A DNA stretch of 64,000 bases, taken from the NCBI RefSeq assembly GCF_007595705.1, contig NZ_NISY01000015.1, positions 146,366-210,365 of the forward strand, written 5' to 3'. The stretch comes from Streptomyces sp. SAJ15 (GTDB taxonomy: Bacteria; Actinomycetota; Actinomycetes; Streptomycetales; Streptomycetaceae). Shown piece after piece: positions 52,427-60,233 of the stretch (within the stretch, counting starts at the first letter, position 1; each line of letters starts with the position of its first letter). Made by a program: the position numbers and the translations under genes. A model generated the notes under the pieces. It was not told where the DNA came from and ran no database searches. It worked only from the letters and a program-made list of their open reading frames with translations.

Positions 52427-53409
52427 TGACGCTGACCAAGTCGCTGCTGAACGAGGCGACGACGGTGCGCCTGCGGCCCCGCTACGAGGGCTCCAACATC
52501 TGCACCTGGATCGGGTTCAAGCACGTCAACTACCTCGTCGAAGAGGCGGTCCTGGTGCACTTCGCGCAGTCCGGGCTGCCGGCCCGCGCGCTGTACGAGG
52601 AGCACGGCCTGGGCCTGGACTTCACCACCATGGACACCCGCATCCTGCACGCCTTCCACCTGGACGACGAGGCCGAGGCCGAGGTGGTGCCGGTGGCCAA
52701 GGGCGGCGCGGAGGCGCTCACCTTCAAGGTGACCATCCGGGTCGAGCGGAACGGCGAGACCCTCAAGGCGGTCACCTCGAACGTGCGGCTCGCGCTGCGC
52801 GTGGACCGTTACCTGGAGGCGGCGGCCGAGGTGCCGACGGAGCTGGCCCCGTTCGCGGTGGACCGGCTGGGCGTCGAGCTGCCCCCGGTGGCCGACCCCG
52901 GCCCGGAGTTCACCGCGGCCGCCAACGCGGCGCTCGCGGGCGGCGGCGACGAGCGGGCCGTGCTGACGGCGCTGACCACCGGCCGCAACGCCTACGCCTG
53001 GAAGTGGAACATCCCCTACCCGTACTGCCACTTCACCGAGCGACTCCAGCTCTCCGGCTATCTGCGGCTGATGGAGGAGGCCAAGGACCGGTTCGTCGCC
53101 GACCGCGGCATCTCCATCAAGACGCTGCTGGACGACCGCCGGTGGATCCCGGTCGTGCCGCGCTCCACGGTCCGCGTCGTCGACGAGGCGCTGATGGAGG
53201 AGGACCTCTACACCGTCTACACCGTGGAGGAGGTCTTCAAGGACTTCACCTACACCTCCCGGATGGACAACTACGTGATCCGTGACGGCGCGCTCCACCT
53301 GGTCCAGTCCGGCCGGATCGTGCACGGCTACGCGGTGATCGACAACCGTCGCGACTGGCGGCTGGTCTCCTTCGACGACCGGGTGCTCGACGCGATCCGC
53401 GGTCAGTGA
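52426..53409 (+). CDS. Tandem hotdog acyl-thioesterase-like protein
   Basis: 327 residues; the start overlaps the previous stop by one base (TGATG). Two 4HBT-type hotdog halves are visible: residues about 15-130 with GFKHVNYLVEEAVLVHF, and about 185-320 with PYPYCHFTERLQLSGYLRLM and FKDFTYTSRMDNYVI. The second half keeps the long helix pattern of YbgC-like thioesterases. The arrangement recalls acyl-ACP thioesterases and LnmK-like double hotdogs. It could release the chain or act as a dehydratase-type partner; the residues do not decide. Confidence 0.7.
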   Translation: MTLTKSLLNEATTVRLRPRYEGSNICTWIGFKHVNYLVEEAVLVHFAQSGLPARALYEEHGLGLDFTTMDTRILHAFHLDDEAEAEVVPVAKGGAEALTFKVTIRVERNGETLKAVTSNVRLALRVDRYLEAAAEVPTELAPFAVDRLGVELPPVADPGPEFTAAANAALAGGGDERAVLTALTTGRNAYAWKWNIPYPYCHFTERLQLSGYLRLMEEAKDRFVADRGISIKTLLDDRRWIPVVPRSTVRVVDEALMEEDLYTVYTVEEVFKDFTYTSRMDNYVIRDGALHLVQSGRIVHGYAVIDNRRDWRLVSFDDRVLDAIRGQ

Positions 53410-53425
53410 GCGGGCGGGAATCCCC

Positions 53426-54667
53426 ATGAACGACGCCGATGTCGACGTAGTGGTGACCGGGCTGGGCACGGTGAGCTGCCAGGGCTCGGGCACCGCACGG
53501 CTGTGGCGCGGCATGCGCGCCGCCACCAGCGCCCCGACCCGGGTGCCCGACCCGCACGCGCGGATGCCGCACCCGCTGATGTACCTGGTGCCGGAGGTCG
53601 ACCTGCCCGCCGGGCCCCCCGATCACCAGGGGCTGGAGCTGGGGCGCTGCTCGCGGTTGGCGCTGGCGGCGGCGCGGGAGGCGGTCGCCGACGCCGGGTT
53701 GGGCGGGCCGGACGGGCTCACCGACCCGGCCGCCGTCGACCCGTCCCGGGTCGCGGTCGTCATCGGCAGCGGCATGGGCGACGCGGAGCTGCACGAGCGG
53801 CGCCGCGCCGGCGCGGCGGCGGCCGGCGACCGCTGGGCGCCGCTCTTCCCGGTGGCCTCCGCGGTCGCCGGCTGGCTGGGGGCGCGCGGGGCCGGCACCA
53901 GCGTCAGCAACGCCTGCTCGGCCGGCGGCTTCGCGCTCTCCATGGCCGCCGACCTGATCCGCTGCGGCGAGGCCGACGTGGTCGTCGCGGGCGGCGCCGA
54001 CGCCTACAGCCGGGTCGGCCTGGCCGCCTTCAACGCGATGGGCGCCATCGACCCCGAGCGCTGCCGGCCGTTCGACGCGGACCGCCGGGGCGCGGTCTTC
54101 GGCGAGGGGGCGGCGGTGCTGGTCCTGGAGTCCGCGGCCCACGCGCGGCGCCGTGGGGCGCGCCGGGGGTACGCCCGGCTGGCCGGGGCGGGCTGGAGCT
54201 GCGACGCCCACCACGAGACCGCGCCGGAGCCGGAGGGCGAGCAGATCGGCCGTGCGATGCGGCGGGCGCTGGCCGAGGCCGGGGCGAAGGGCGGCGACAT
54301 CGGCTGCGTGGTGCCGCACGGCACCGGGACCGAGCTCAACGACGTCGTGGAGAGCCGGGTGCTGGGCGAGGTGCTGGGTGGCCCCGCGGGCGGGCCGCCG
54401 CTGTACAGCCTGAAGGCGCTGCTCGGGCACACCGGCGGCGCCGCCGCGGCGTTCGGCGCGGTCGCCGCCGCGCTGGTGCTGCACCACCGCACCGTGCCGC
54501 CCAACGTGCCGGTCGACCGGCTCGATCCGCGCTGTCCGGTGCGGCTGCCGGCCGCGGAAGGCCGGCTGGAGGCGCCCGACGTCCTGGTCAACGCCTACGC
54601 CTTCGGGGGCAACAACGTCTCGCTGGTGTTCGGGCCGGCGCCGGAGCTCGGGGAGGCGGCCGCGTGA
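53426..54667 (+). CDS. Beta-ketoacyl-ACP synthase, catalytically complete (KS 4)
   Basis: 413 residues. Cys164 in VSNACSAGGFAL, His298 in VPHGTGTELND, Lys330 and His335 in SLKALLGHTGGAAA make a complete active site. VLVNAYAFGGNNVSLVFG closes the fold. It starts a KS pair, overlapping the Cys-less KS 5 by 4 bp (GTGA), just as classical KS-alpha/CLF genes do. Confidence 0.93.
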   Translation: MNDADVDVVVTGLGTVSCQGSGTARLWRGMRAATSAPTRVPDPHARMPHPLMYLVPEVDLPAGPPDHQGLELGRCSRLALAAAREAVADAGLGGPDGLTDPAAVDPSRVAVVIGSGMGDAELHERRRAGAAAAGDRWAPLFPVASAVAGWLGARGAGTSVSNACSAGGFALSMAADLIRCGEADVVVAGGADAYSRVGLAAFNAMGAIDPERCRPFDADRRGAVFGEGAAVLVLESAAHARRRGARRGYARLAGAGWSCDAHHETAPEPEGEQIGRAMRRALAEAGAKGGDIGCVVPHGTGTELNDVVESRVLGEVLGGPAGGPPLYSLKALLGHTGGAAAAFGAVAAALVLHHRTVPPNVPVDRLDPRCPVRLPAAEGRLEAPDVLVNAYAFGGNNVSLVFGPAPELGEAAA

Positions 54668-55593
54668 GCGCGCGTCGGAGGGACGCCCTGGACGTGGTGG
54701 TGTCGGGCATCGGGGTGGTGCGCCCCGAAGGCCCGCCCGTCGAGGGCTGGTTCGACCATCGGGCCGAACTCGGCCGGCGCGGCTACAAGTACCTGCCCGC
54801 CGCCTCCCAGTACTTCCTGGCCGCCGCCCGGCGCGCGCTGGCGCACGGCGGGGACGCCCTGGCGGCGGTCGACCCGGGCCACCGGGGCGCGGCCGTCGGC
54901 ACCAACACGGCGGTGCACGCGGTGCACGAGGAGATCGACGACACCGTGCTGCGGGGGAAGCGCGGCGCCGACGACCTCTTCCCGCCCACCGCCCCGTACT
55001 TCTCGGTGAACCTCTTCAGCACCAAGCTCGCCACCGAGCACGCCGTCAAGGGCTTCAACCTCACCCTGACCACCCCCCGGGTGGCCGGCCTGGAGGCCAT
55101 CGCGACCGGGACCAGCTGCCTGGCCGCCGACCGGGCCCGGGCGCTGGTCACCGGGGTCGCCGAGGCCGCCCTCGGTGACCCGGCCGCGGGGGAGGCCGCC
55201 GAGGCCGGGGCGGTGGCGCTGGTGCTGGAGCCGGCCGCCGCCGCGACGGCCCGGGGCGGCCGGGGCCACGGCCGGCTCGCGGTCCGCACCGCCTTCCTGC
55301 CGCCGGACGCCCTCACGGCGGGCGCGGTCGCCGAGGCGCTGGGCCCGCTGGACGGCGCACCGGTCACGGCGGTGCTCGACGACTCCCCGGTGGCCGAGGC
55401 GGTCGCCGCGTCCCTCGGCGCGGACGTCGAGCGGGTCCCCGCCGGCCCCGGCGCGCTGGAGCCGCTGCTGCGGATCGCCGGGGCGCTGCGCGCCGGGGGG
55501 CCGCCGTCCCTGGTCGTCACCGCGGCGGCCGAGGGGCATCTCGCCGTCTGCCGGGTCGCCCCGGCCGCGGGCCCGCCCGCCGACGGCCGGTGA
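54664..55593 (+). CDS. Short ketosynthase-fold protein without catalytic residues (KS 5, CLF-like)
   Basis: 309 residues, far shorter than a normal KS or CLF. VVVSGIGVVRPEGPP and GRRGYKYLPAASQYFLAAAR resemble the KS N-terminus. The nucleophile region reads LTLTTPRVAGLEAIATGTSC with no aligned Cys, and the HGTGT and second His motifs are absent. Translationally coupled to KS 4, it is best viewed as its degenerate, chain-length-factor-like partner. Confidence 0.78.
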   Translation: MSARRRDALDVVVSGIGVVRPEGPPVEGWFDHRAELGRRGYKYLPAASQYFLAAARRALAHGGDALAAVDPGHRGAAVGTNTAVHAVHEEIDDTVLRGKRGADDLFPPTAPYFSVNLFSTKLATEHAVKGFNLTLTTPRVAGLEAIATGTSCLAADRARALVTGVAEAALGDPAAGEAAEAGAVALVLEPAAAATARGGRGHGRLAVRTAFLPPDALTAGAVAEALGPLDGAPVTAVLDDSPVAEAVAASLGADVERVPAGPGALEPLLRIAGALRAGGPPSLVVTAAAEGHLAVCRVAPAAGPPADGR

Positions 55594-55720
55594 GGCGACA
55601 CGCGGGAGAAGCGACACGGCGACACGGCGACACGAGAACGACAGGGCGACAAGGCGACGCGGCGACGAAGCGACGCGGCGGTCCGGAGACGAAGAGACGA
55701 AGAGACGAGGAGAGAGGTCC
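55594..55720. repeat. Degenerate short tandem repeat between KS 5 and the enoyl reductase
   Basis: 127 bp made largely of imperfect 8-9-bp units such as GCGACACGG, GCGACGCGG and GAAGAGACGA. The unit drifts along the array. It contains no gene; the last part supplies the GAGAGAGG ribosome-binding site of the next gene. Confidence 0.7.
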
Positions 55721-56515
55721 GTGACGGTGTCACTCAAGGGTTCCTGGGCGCTGGTGCTGGGGGTCTCCAGCGGCATCGGGCTCGCCACCGCCCAGCGCCT
55801 GGCGCGCGAGGGCGTCAGCGTGCTCGGCGTCCACTTCGACCTGGGCGAGGGCCAGGAGAAGGCGGCCGTGGCCGCGGAGGAGCTGCGCGCGCTGGGCGTC
55901 GAGGCGCACTTCGTCAACGCCGACGCCGCGCAGGCCGCCACCCGCCGTGCGCTCGTGCCCCGGTTCGCCGAGCTCACCGGCGGCCGCCCGGTGCGGATCC
56001 TGCTCCACTCGCTCGCCTTCGGCACCCTGGCGCCGTACCTCCCCACCGGGGCGGGGAAGTCCGTCACCCCCCGGCAGATGAACATGACGCTGGACGTGAT
56101 GGCGCACAGCCTCGTCTACTGGACCCAGGACCTGCACGCCGCCGGGCTGCTCGCCCCGGGGTCCAAGATCTACGCCCTGACCAGCGCCGGGGACACCCAT
56201 GTCTCCCCGAACTACGGGGCGGTCTCCGCCGCCAAGACCGCGCTGGAGGCCCATGTCCGGCAGCTCGCCGTGGAGCTCGCCCCGACCGGGGTGGCGGTCA
56301 ACGCCCTGCGCGCCGGGGTGACCCTGACCCCGTCCCTGGAGCGCATCCCCGAGCACGGCGAGATGGTCGAGCGCGCGGCGCGCACCAACCCGCACGGCCG
56401 GCTGACCCGCCCCGACGACGTGGCCGAGGCGGTGGTGACGCTGTCCCGCACAGAGTCCTCGTGGATCACCGGCAACGTCATCGGCGTGGACGGCGGGGAG
56501 GTGCTCACCAGCTGA
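55721..56515 (+). CDS. Enoyl-ACP reductase, FabL/FabI-type SDR
   Basis: 264 residues from a GTG at 55721. The cofactor motif is VLGVSSGIGLATAQRL. The catalytic pair is Tyr165 and Lys172 in SPNYGAVSAAKTALEA, spaced Y-x6-K as in FabI and FabL rather than the Y-x3-K of ketoreductases. The lack of the second FabI tyrosine and the GIG glycine motif favour the FabL type. It reduces 2-enoyl-ACP, so at least part of the chain is expected to be saturated. Its stop overlaps the next start (TGATG). Confidence 0.85.
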   Translation: MTVSLKGSWALVLGVSSGIGLATAQRLAREGVSVLGVHFDLGEGQEKAAVAAEELRALGVEAHFVNADAAQAATRRALVPRFAELTGGRPVRILLHSLAFGTLAPYLPTGAGKSVTPRQMNMTLDVMAHSLVYWTQDLHAAGLLAPGSKIYALTSAGDTHVSPNYGAVSAAKTALEAHVRQLAVELAPTGVAVNALRAGVTLTPSLERIPEHGEMVERAARTNPHGRLTRPDDVAEAVVTLSRTESSWITGNVIGVDGGEVLTS

Positions 56516-56841
56516 TGGTCGAGCACCTGCTGATCGAGAGCACCGGACCCGACGAGGGCCCCGGCTGCGAGCGCTTCGTCGGCGACGCCGTGCGGCTGGC
56601 CGCCGCCGGGGACGAGGTGGTGCTGTTCCTGGTGGACAACGGGGTGACCGCCGCGCTGCCCGGGGCGCTGCCCCCGATGGCCGAACTGCTGCGGCACGGC
56701 GGGCGGCTCTACGTCGACGGCTACTCCCTGGGGCGGCGCGCCCTGGCCGCCGCGGACCTGCTGCCCGCGGCCCGGCTCGTGGACATGGACGAGGTGGCCG
56801 AGCGGCTGCTGACCCCCGGCATACGGGCGGTGTGGCACTGA
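56515..56841 (+). CDS. DsrE/DsrH-like small sulfur-relay family protein (gene 1 of 3)
   Basis: 108 residues. It starts HLLIESTGPDEGPG, with VGDAVRLAAAGDEVVLFLVD and GRLYVDGYSLGRRAL further on, an alternating beta/alpha pattern like DsrE-superfamily proteins. Only one Cys (Cys18) is present, before the first helix. By size and position it corresponds best to the smallest subunit of DsrEFH or TusBCD complexes. The family is inferred from pattern, not from a search. Confidence 0.6.
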   Translation: MVEHLLIESTGPDEGPGCERFVGDAVRLAAAGDEVVLFLVDNGVTAALPGALPPMAELLRHGGRLYVDGYSLGRRALAAADLLPAARLVDMDEVAERLLTPGIRAVWH

Positions 56842-56842
56842 C

Positions 56843-57259
56843 ATGGCCCACACCGCCCACGGCACCCCGCGCACCGCGGTCCTCTTCGCCCTCTTCGGCG
56901 CCCCGCACCAGAACGACATGCTGCTCAGCGCGTTGCGGCTGGCCCAGGCCGTCCTCGACCGGGGGGCCCGCGTCGCCTTCTGGACCTGCGGCGACTCCAC
57001 CCATCTGACCCGCACCGGGGTGGGCGGGGAGCTGCCGCGCAACTACGCCGACTGGGACCGGGCCTACCCGTCCACGGCCCGCGTGATCGGCGATCTGATG
57101 GCCGACCACCCCGGGCTGATCGACTGGTACGTCTGCCACTTCTGCGCCGAGGCGCGCGGCGCGGCCGACCAGATCCCCGAGGTCCGCACCCGGCAGCCGT
57201 TCCTGTTCATGAACCACGTGCGGGCGGCCGACCAGGCCCTGGTCATGGGGAGGTTCTGA
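56843..57259 (+). CDS. DsrE-like sulfurtransferase subunit (gene 2 of 3)
   Basis: 138 residues, one base after gene 1. AVLFALFGAPHQNDMLLSAL, then LAQAVLDRGARVAFWTCGDS is the DsrE/TusD beta-alpha-beta start. Cys98 and Cys101 (WYVCHFCAEARG) fall where DsrE/TusD carry the persulfide cysteine before a small-residue helix ending RG; Cys98 aligns best. This would be the sulfur-carrying subunit. Confidence 0.7.
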   Translation: MAHTAHGTPRTAVLFALFGAPHQNDMLLSALRLAQAVLDRGARVAFWTCGDSTHLTRTGVGGELPRNYADWDRAYPSTARVIGDLMADHPGLIDWYVCHFCAEARGAADQIPEVRTRQPFLFMNHVRAADQALVMGRF

Positions 57260-57260
57260 G

Positions 57261-57674
57261 ATGACCGAGACCCCCGCGGACCGTCCGGAGCGGCGGCTGC
57301 TGGTGGTGGTCGAACGCGGCTACCGCGGCACGGTCGAGACCCAGTTCGCCGACGTGCTCTACGCCGTACGCGAGTTCCACCAGCGCTCCCGCGGTCTGGA
57401 CCTGCTGCTGCGCGGGCTGGCCGCCGGCTACGCGGTGGAGACGGACCATGTGCCCGCCGTCCGGCTGGGCACCCGCACCCTCGACACCCTGCCCGACCCG
57501 CGCGCCTCGGTGCGCACCCTGATCGACGACGGGGTCGCGGTCCATGTCGAGGAGCCCGACCTGGCCCGGCTCGGCCGCAGCGCCGCCGACCGGCTGCTCC
57601 CCGGCGCGCGCCGGGTCGCGGCCCACGCCCTGACCGACCGCTGGAACGACTACGAGCGGGTGTGGTTCCTGTGA
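57261..57674 (+). CDS. DsrE/DsrF-like sulfur-relay family protein (gene 3 of 3)
   Basis: 137 residues, one base after gene 2. RRLLVVVERGYRGTVETQFA, then LDLLLRGLAAGYAVETDHV is a DsrE/F-type fold pattern. It has no cysteine, like the non-catalytic subunits in TusBCD. With genes 1 and 2 it would give a three-subunit relay. The domain assignment rests on pattern only. Confidence 0.65.
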   Translation: MTETPADRPERRLLVVVERGYRGTVETQFADVLYAVREFHQRSRGLDLLLRGLAAGYAVETDHVPAVRLGTRTLDTLPDPRASVRTLIDDGVAVHVEEPDLARLGRSAADRLLPGARRVAAHALTDRWNDYERVWFL

Positions 57675-57739
57675 CCGCCGCGCCCGCGCCCCCCACCCCC
57701 GCAGACCCCTCAGCCACCAGTGAAGGAGCACACGCAACC

Positions 57740-58891
57740 ATGGTTTCCGCCACCGCCACGAGCGGACCGCTCATCTCGGCATGGGCCGCCGTCTCGCCCT
57801 GGGGCCTGCGCGGGGAGGACTTCGCCTCCGGGCTGCGGTCGGGGCGGCGGGCCGACCGCCCGCTGCCCCGCGAGGACTGGTCCGTGCCGTACGAGGCCGC
57901 CTGCCTGGTCCCGGACTTCGACATCAAGGCCGTGCTGGGGCGCAAGGGCACCCGCTCCATGGACCGGGCCACCGGTCTGGCCGTCGCCGCCCTCCGGCAC
58001 CTCCTCGCCGGGGACGGAGCGGCCGCGGAGGGCGCGGGCGCCGCCGAGGGCGGCCGACTGGTCGGGGTCGGCGAGGACACCGGCCTGGCACTGGGCACCA
58101 GCACCGGCAGCGCGCAGAGCATGATGGACTTCACCCGCGACTCGCTCGTCAGCGAGCGGCCCTTCTTCGTCGACCCGGCCCGGTTCCCCAACACGGTGAT
58201 GAACTGCGCGGCCGGCCAGTCCGCCATCTGGCACCGGCTCAAGGGCCCCAACACCACCATCGCCGGCGGCCGCGCCACCGGGCTGCTGGCGCTCCAGTAC
58301 GCGCTGCGCCTCCAGCGCGCCGGGCGGGCCGGCAGCGTGCTGTGCGGCGCCGTGGAGGAGTTCTCCGCCGCCCGCGCCTGGCTGGAGTGGCACACCCGCG
58401 AGGCGGCCGCGGACGGCGCCGCGGCGGACGGCGGGACGCTCGGCGAGGGCGCGGCGGTGTGGCTGCTGGAGCCCGCCGAGACCGCGGCCGGGAACGGGCG
58501 ACGCGGGCTGGCCGAGGTCGCCGGCCTCGAGTTCGGCTTCGCCGCCGAGGCCGAGCAGGCCCGCGGTGTGCTCACGGACACCGTGCGTCGGCTCCTGGAG
58601 CGCACCGGCACGGCCCCGGGCGATGTGGGGCTGGTCGCGGACTCCCAGGCGCCGGGCGCCCTCGGGACGGCCGAACGCGCCGCTTTGGACGAGGTGTTCG
58701 CGGGCGCGGCGCCGCGCCGGCTGGCCTGCGCCGACTCGATCGGCGACACCTACGCGGCCTCGGCGGCCTTCCAGGTCGCCGCGGTGCTGGCGCTGGCGGA
58801 GACCGGGGAGACGGCGGCCGGGACGGTCGCCCTGGTCACCTCGGTCGACCGGGACGGCGTGGTCGGCGCGGCGCTGCTGCGCACCCGCTGA
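57740..58891 (+). CDS. Ketosynthase-fold protein without active-site Cys (KS 6, CLF-like)
   Basis: 383 residues from an ATG at 57740, chosen over a GTG at 57671 that overlaps the previous gene because AAGGAG lies 12 bp upstream. VLGRKGTRSMDRATGLAVAA aligns with the similar motif in KS 3. The nucleophile region TTIAGGRATGLLALQY has Arg at the aligned Cys place, and the HGTGT motif is missing. It is a chain-length-factor-like protein, probably partner to KS 1 or KS 2. Confidence 0.83.
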   Translation: MVSATATSGPLISAWAAVSPWGLRGEDFASGLRSGRRADRPLPREDWSVPYEAACLVPDFDIKAVLGRKGTRSMDRATGLAVAALRHLLAGDGAAAEGAGAAEGGRLVGVGEDTGLALGTSTGSAQSMMDFTRDSLVSERPFFVDPARFPNTVMNCAAGQSAIWHRLKGPNTTIAGGRATGLLALQYALRLQRAGRAGSVLCGAVEEFSAARAWLEWHTREAAADGAAADGGTLGEGAAVWLLEPAETAAGNGRRGLAEVAGLEFGFAAEAEQARGVLTDTVRRLLERTGTAPGDVGLVADSQAPGALGTAERAALDEVFAGAAPRRLACADSIGDTYAASAAFQVAAVLALAETGETAAGTVALVTSVDRDGVVGAALLRTR

Positions 58892-58936
58892 CCGGGGACC
58901 ACCGGCGGACGAGGACACGGACAGGAGACGAGCGAG

Positions 58937-59902
58937 ATGACGACGGCAGTGCGGGACGAGACGCGGGACGGCCGGGCGGGCGGCCCCCGCACGGCGCTGG
59001 TCTTCCCCGGCCAGGGCGCCCAGAAGCAGGGCATGGGCGCCGTCTGGCGGGACAGCGCCGCCTGGCCGGTGGTGGCCGAGATCTCCGAGTACATCGGGAT
59101 GGACGTCGAGGACCTGATCCTCAGGGCCGACGACGCGACGCTCAGGCGCACCGACCTGGCGCAGATCGCGGTGTTCACCACCGAGGTGCTGGCCTACCGG
59201 GAGGCGGCCGCCGCCGGGGTGCTGGGCCGGGTGGTGGCCTGCGCCGGACACAGCCTGGGGGAGTACACCGCCCTGCACGCCGCCGGGGTGCTGTCGCTCG
59301 CCGACACGGCCCGGCTGATCGCCGCCCGCGGCCGGGCGATGCGCGAGGCCGCGGAGACCGCCCCCGGCACCATGGCGGCGATCGTCAAGCTGACCACCCC
59401 GGTGGTGGAGGAGCTGACGGAGGCGGCGCGCGCGACCGGGCAGCGGGTCTGGGTGGCCAATGTCAACGCGCCCGGCGCGGTGGTGGTCTCCGGGACGGTG
59501 GAGGGCGTGGAAGCCCTGGAGGAGCCGGCCCGCGAGGCCGGCGGCAAGCTGATCCGGATCGCCGTCGGCGGGGCCTTCCACAGCCCGCTGATGGCACCGG
59601 CCGCCGACGCGCTGGGCATCGCCCTGGAGACGGCGGACTTCGCCCCCGGGACGGTCCCCGTGGTCGCCAACGTGGACGCCCGCCCGCACCCCGGCTCCGA
59701 GGCGTGGCGGGAGCGCGAACTGCGCCAGCTCACCAGCCCGGTGCGCTGGGAGGAGAGCGTGCGCACCCTCGCCGAGGAGCTGGACTGCCCCCGCTTCGTG
59801 GAGCTGGGGCCGGGGCGTCAGCTCATCGGGATGATCCGGCGGATCGCGACCGACGCGGAGCGGGTCGCCGTCGACAAACCCGAAGTGCTGACCGCGATAT
59901 GA
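58937..59902 (+). CDS. fabD: Malonyl-CoA:ACP transacylase
   Basis: 321 residues. FPGQGAQKQGMG begins the fold. The nucleophile is Ser106 in AGHSLGEYTAL, and His215 is in GGAFHSPLM. The Phe before this His is typical of malonyl-specific enzymes rather than methylmalonyl ones. It loads malonyl units on the cluster ACPs. A dedicated copy is notable because many type II polyketide clusters borrow FabD from fatty acid synthesis. Confidence 0.94.
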   Translation: MTTAVRDETRDGRAGGPRTALVFPGQGAQKQGMGAVWRDSAAWPVVAEISEYIGMDVEDLILRADDATLRRTDLAQIAVFTTEVLAYREAAAAGVLGRVVACAGHSLGEYTALHAAGVLSLADTARLIAARGRAMREAAETAPGTMAAIVKLTTPVVEELTEAARATGQRVWVANVNAPGAVVVSGTVEGVEALEEPAREAGGKLIRIAVGGAFHSPLMAPAADALGIALETADFAPGTVPVVANVDARPHPGSEAWRERELRQLTSPVRWEESVRTLAEELDCPRFVELGPGRQLIGMIRRIATDAERVAVDKPEVLTAI

Positions 59903-59969
59903 CCTCGCGTCGGGGGCTGGCACGATAGGCGGCGTCACCATCCCCGAATCTGATGAGGAGTCACTCCCC

Positions 59970-60221
59970 GTGAATGACACCGCCGTTGTCGACATGGAAG
60001 ACCTGCGGGCCACCGTCGCCGAGGTGCTGGACATCGATGAGGACCTGCTGACCGACGACGCGCATTTCACCGAGGACCTGGACGTCGACTCGCTGATGGC
60101 GCTCGGCGTCATGGTCGTCCTGGAGAAGAAGTACGAGGTCAAGCTCCGGGAAGAGGAGCTCAAGGACATCACCAGCCTGCGCCGGGTGCACGACCTGCTC
60201 GCAGAGAAAATAAGGAAGTAG
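59970..60221 (+). CDS. Acyl carrier protein (ACP 2)
   Basis: 83 residues from a GTG at 59970 with GAGGAG ahead. The attachment site is DLDVDSLMALG with Ser41. VMVVLEKKYEVKLREEELKD forms helix 3 with a basic face that differs from ACP 1. It is 12 bp upstream of the dehydratase. Two ACPs in one operon suggest separate loading and elongation, or two chains. Confidence 0.94.
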   Translation: MNDTAVVDMEDLRATVAEVLDIDEDLLTDDAHFTEDLDVDSLMALGVMVVLEKKYEVKLREEELKDITSLRRVHDLLAEKIRK

Positions 60222-60233
60222 AAGAGAAGGAAG

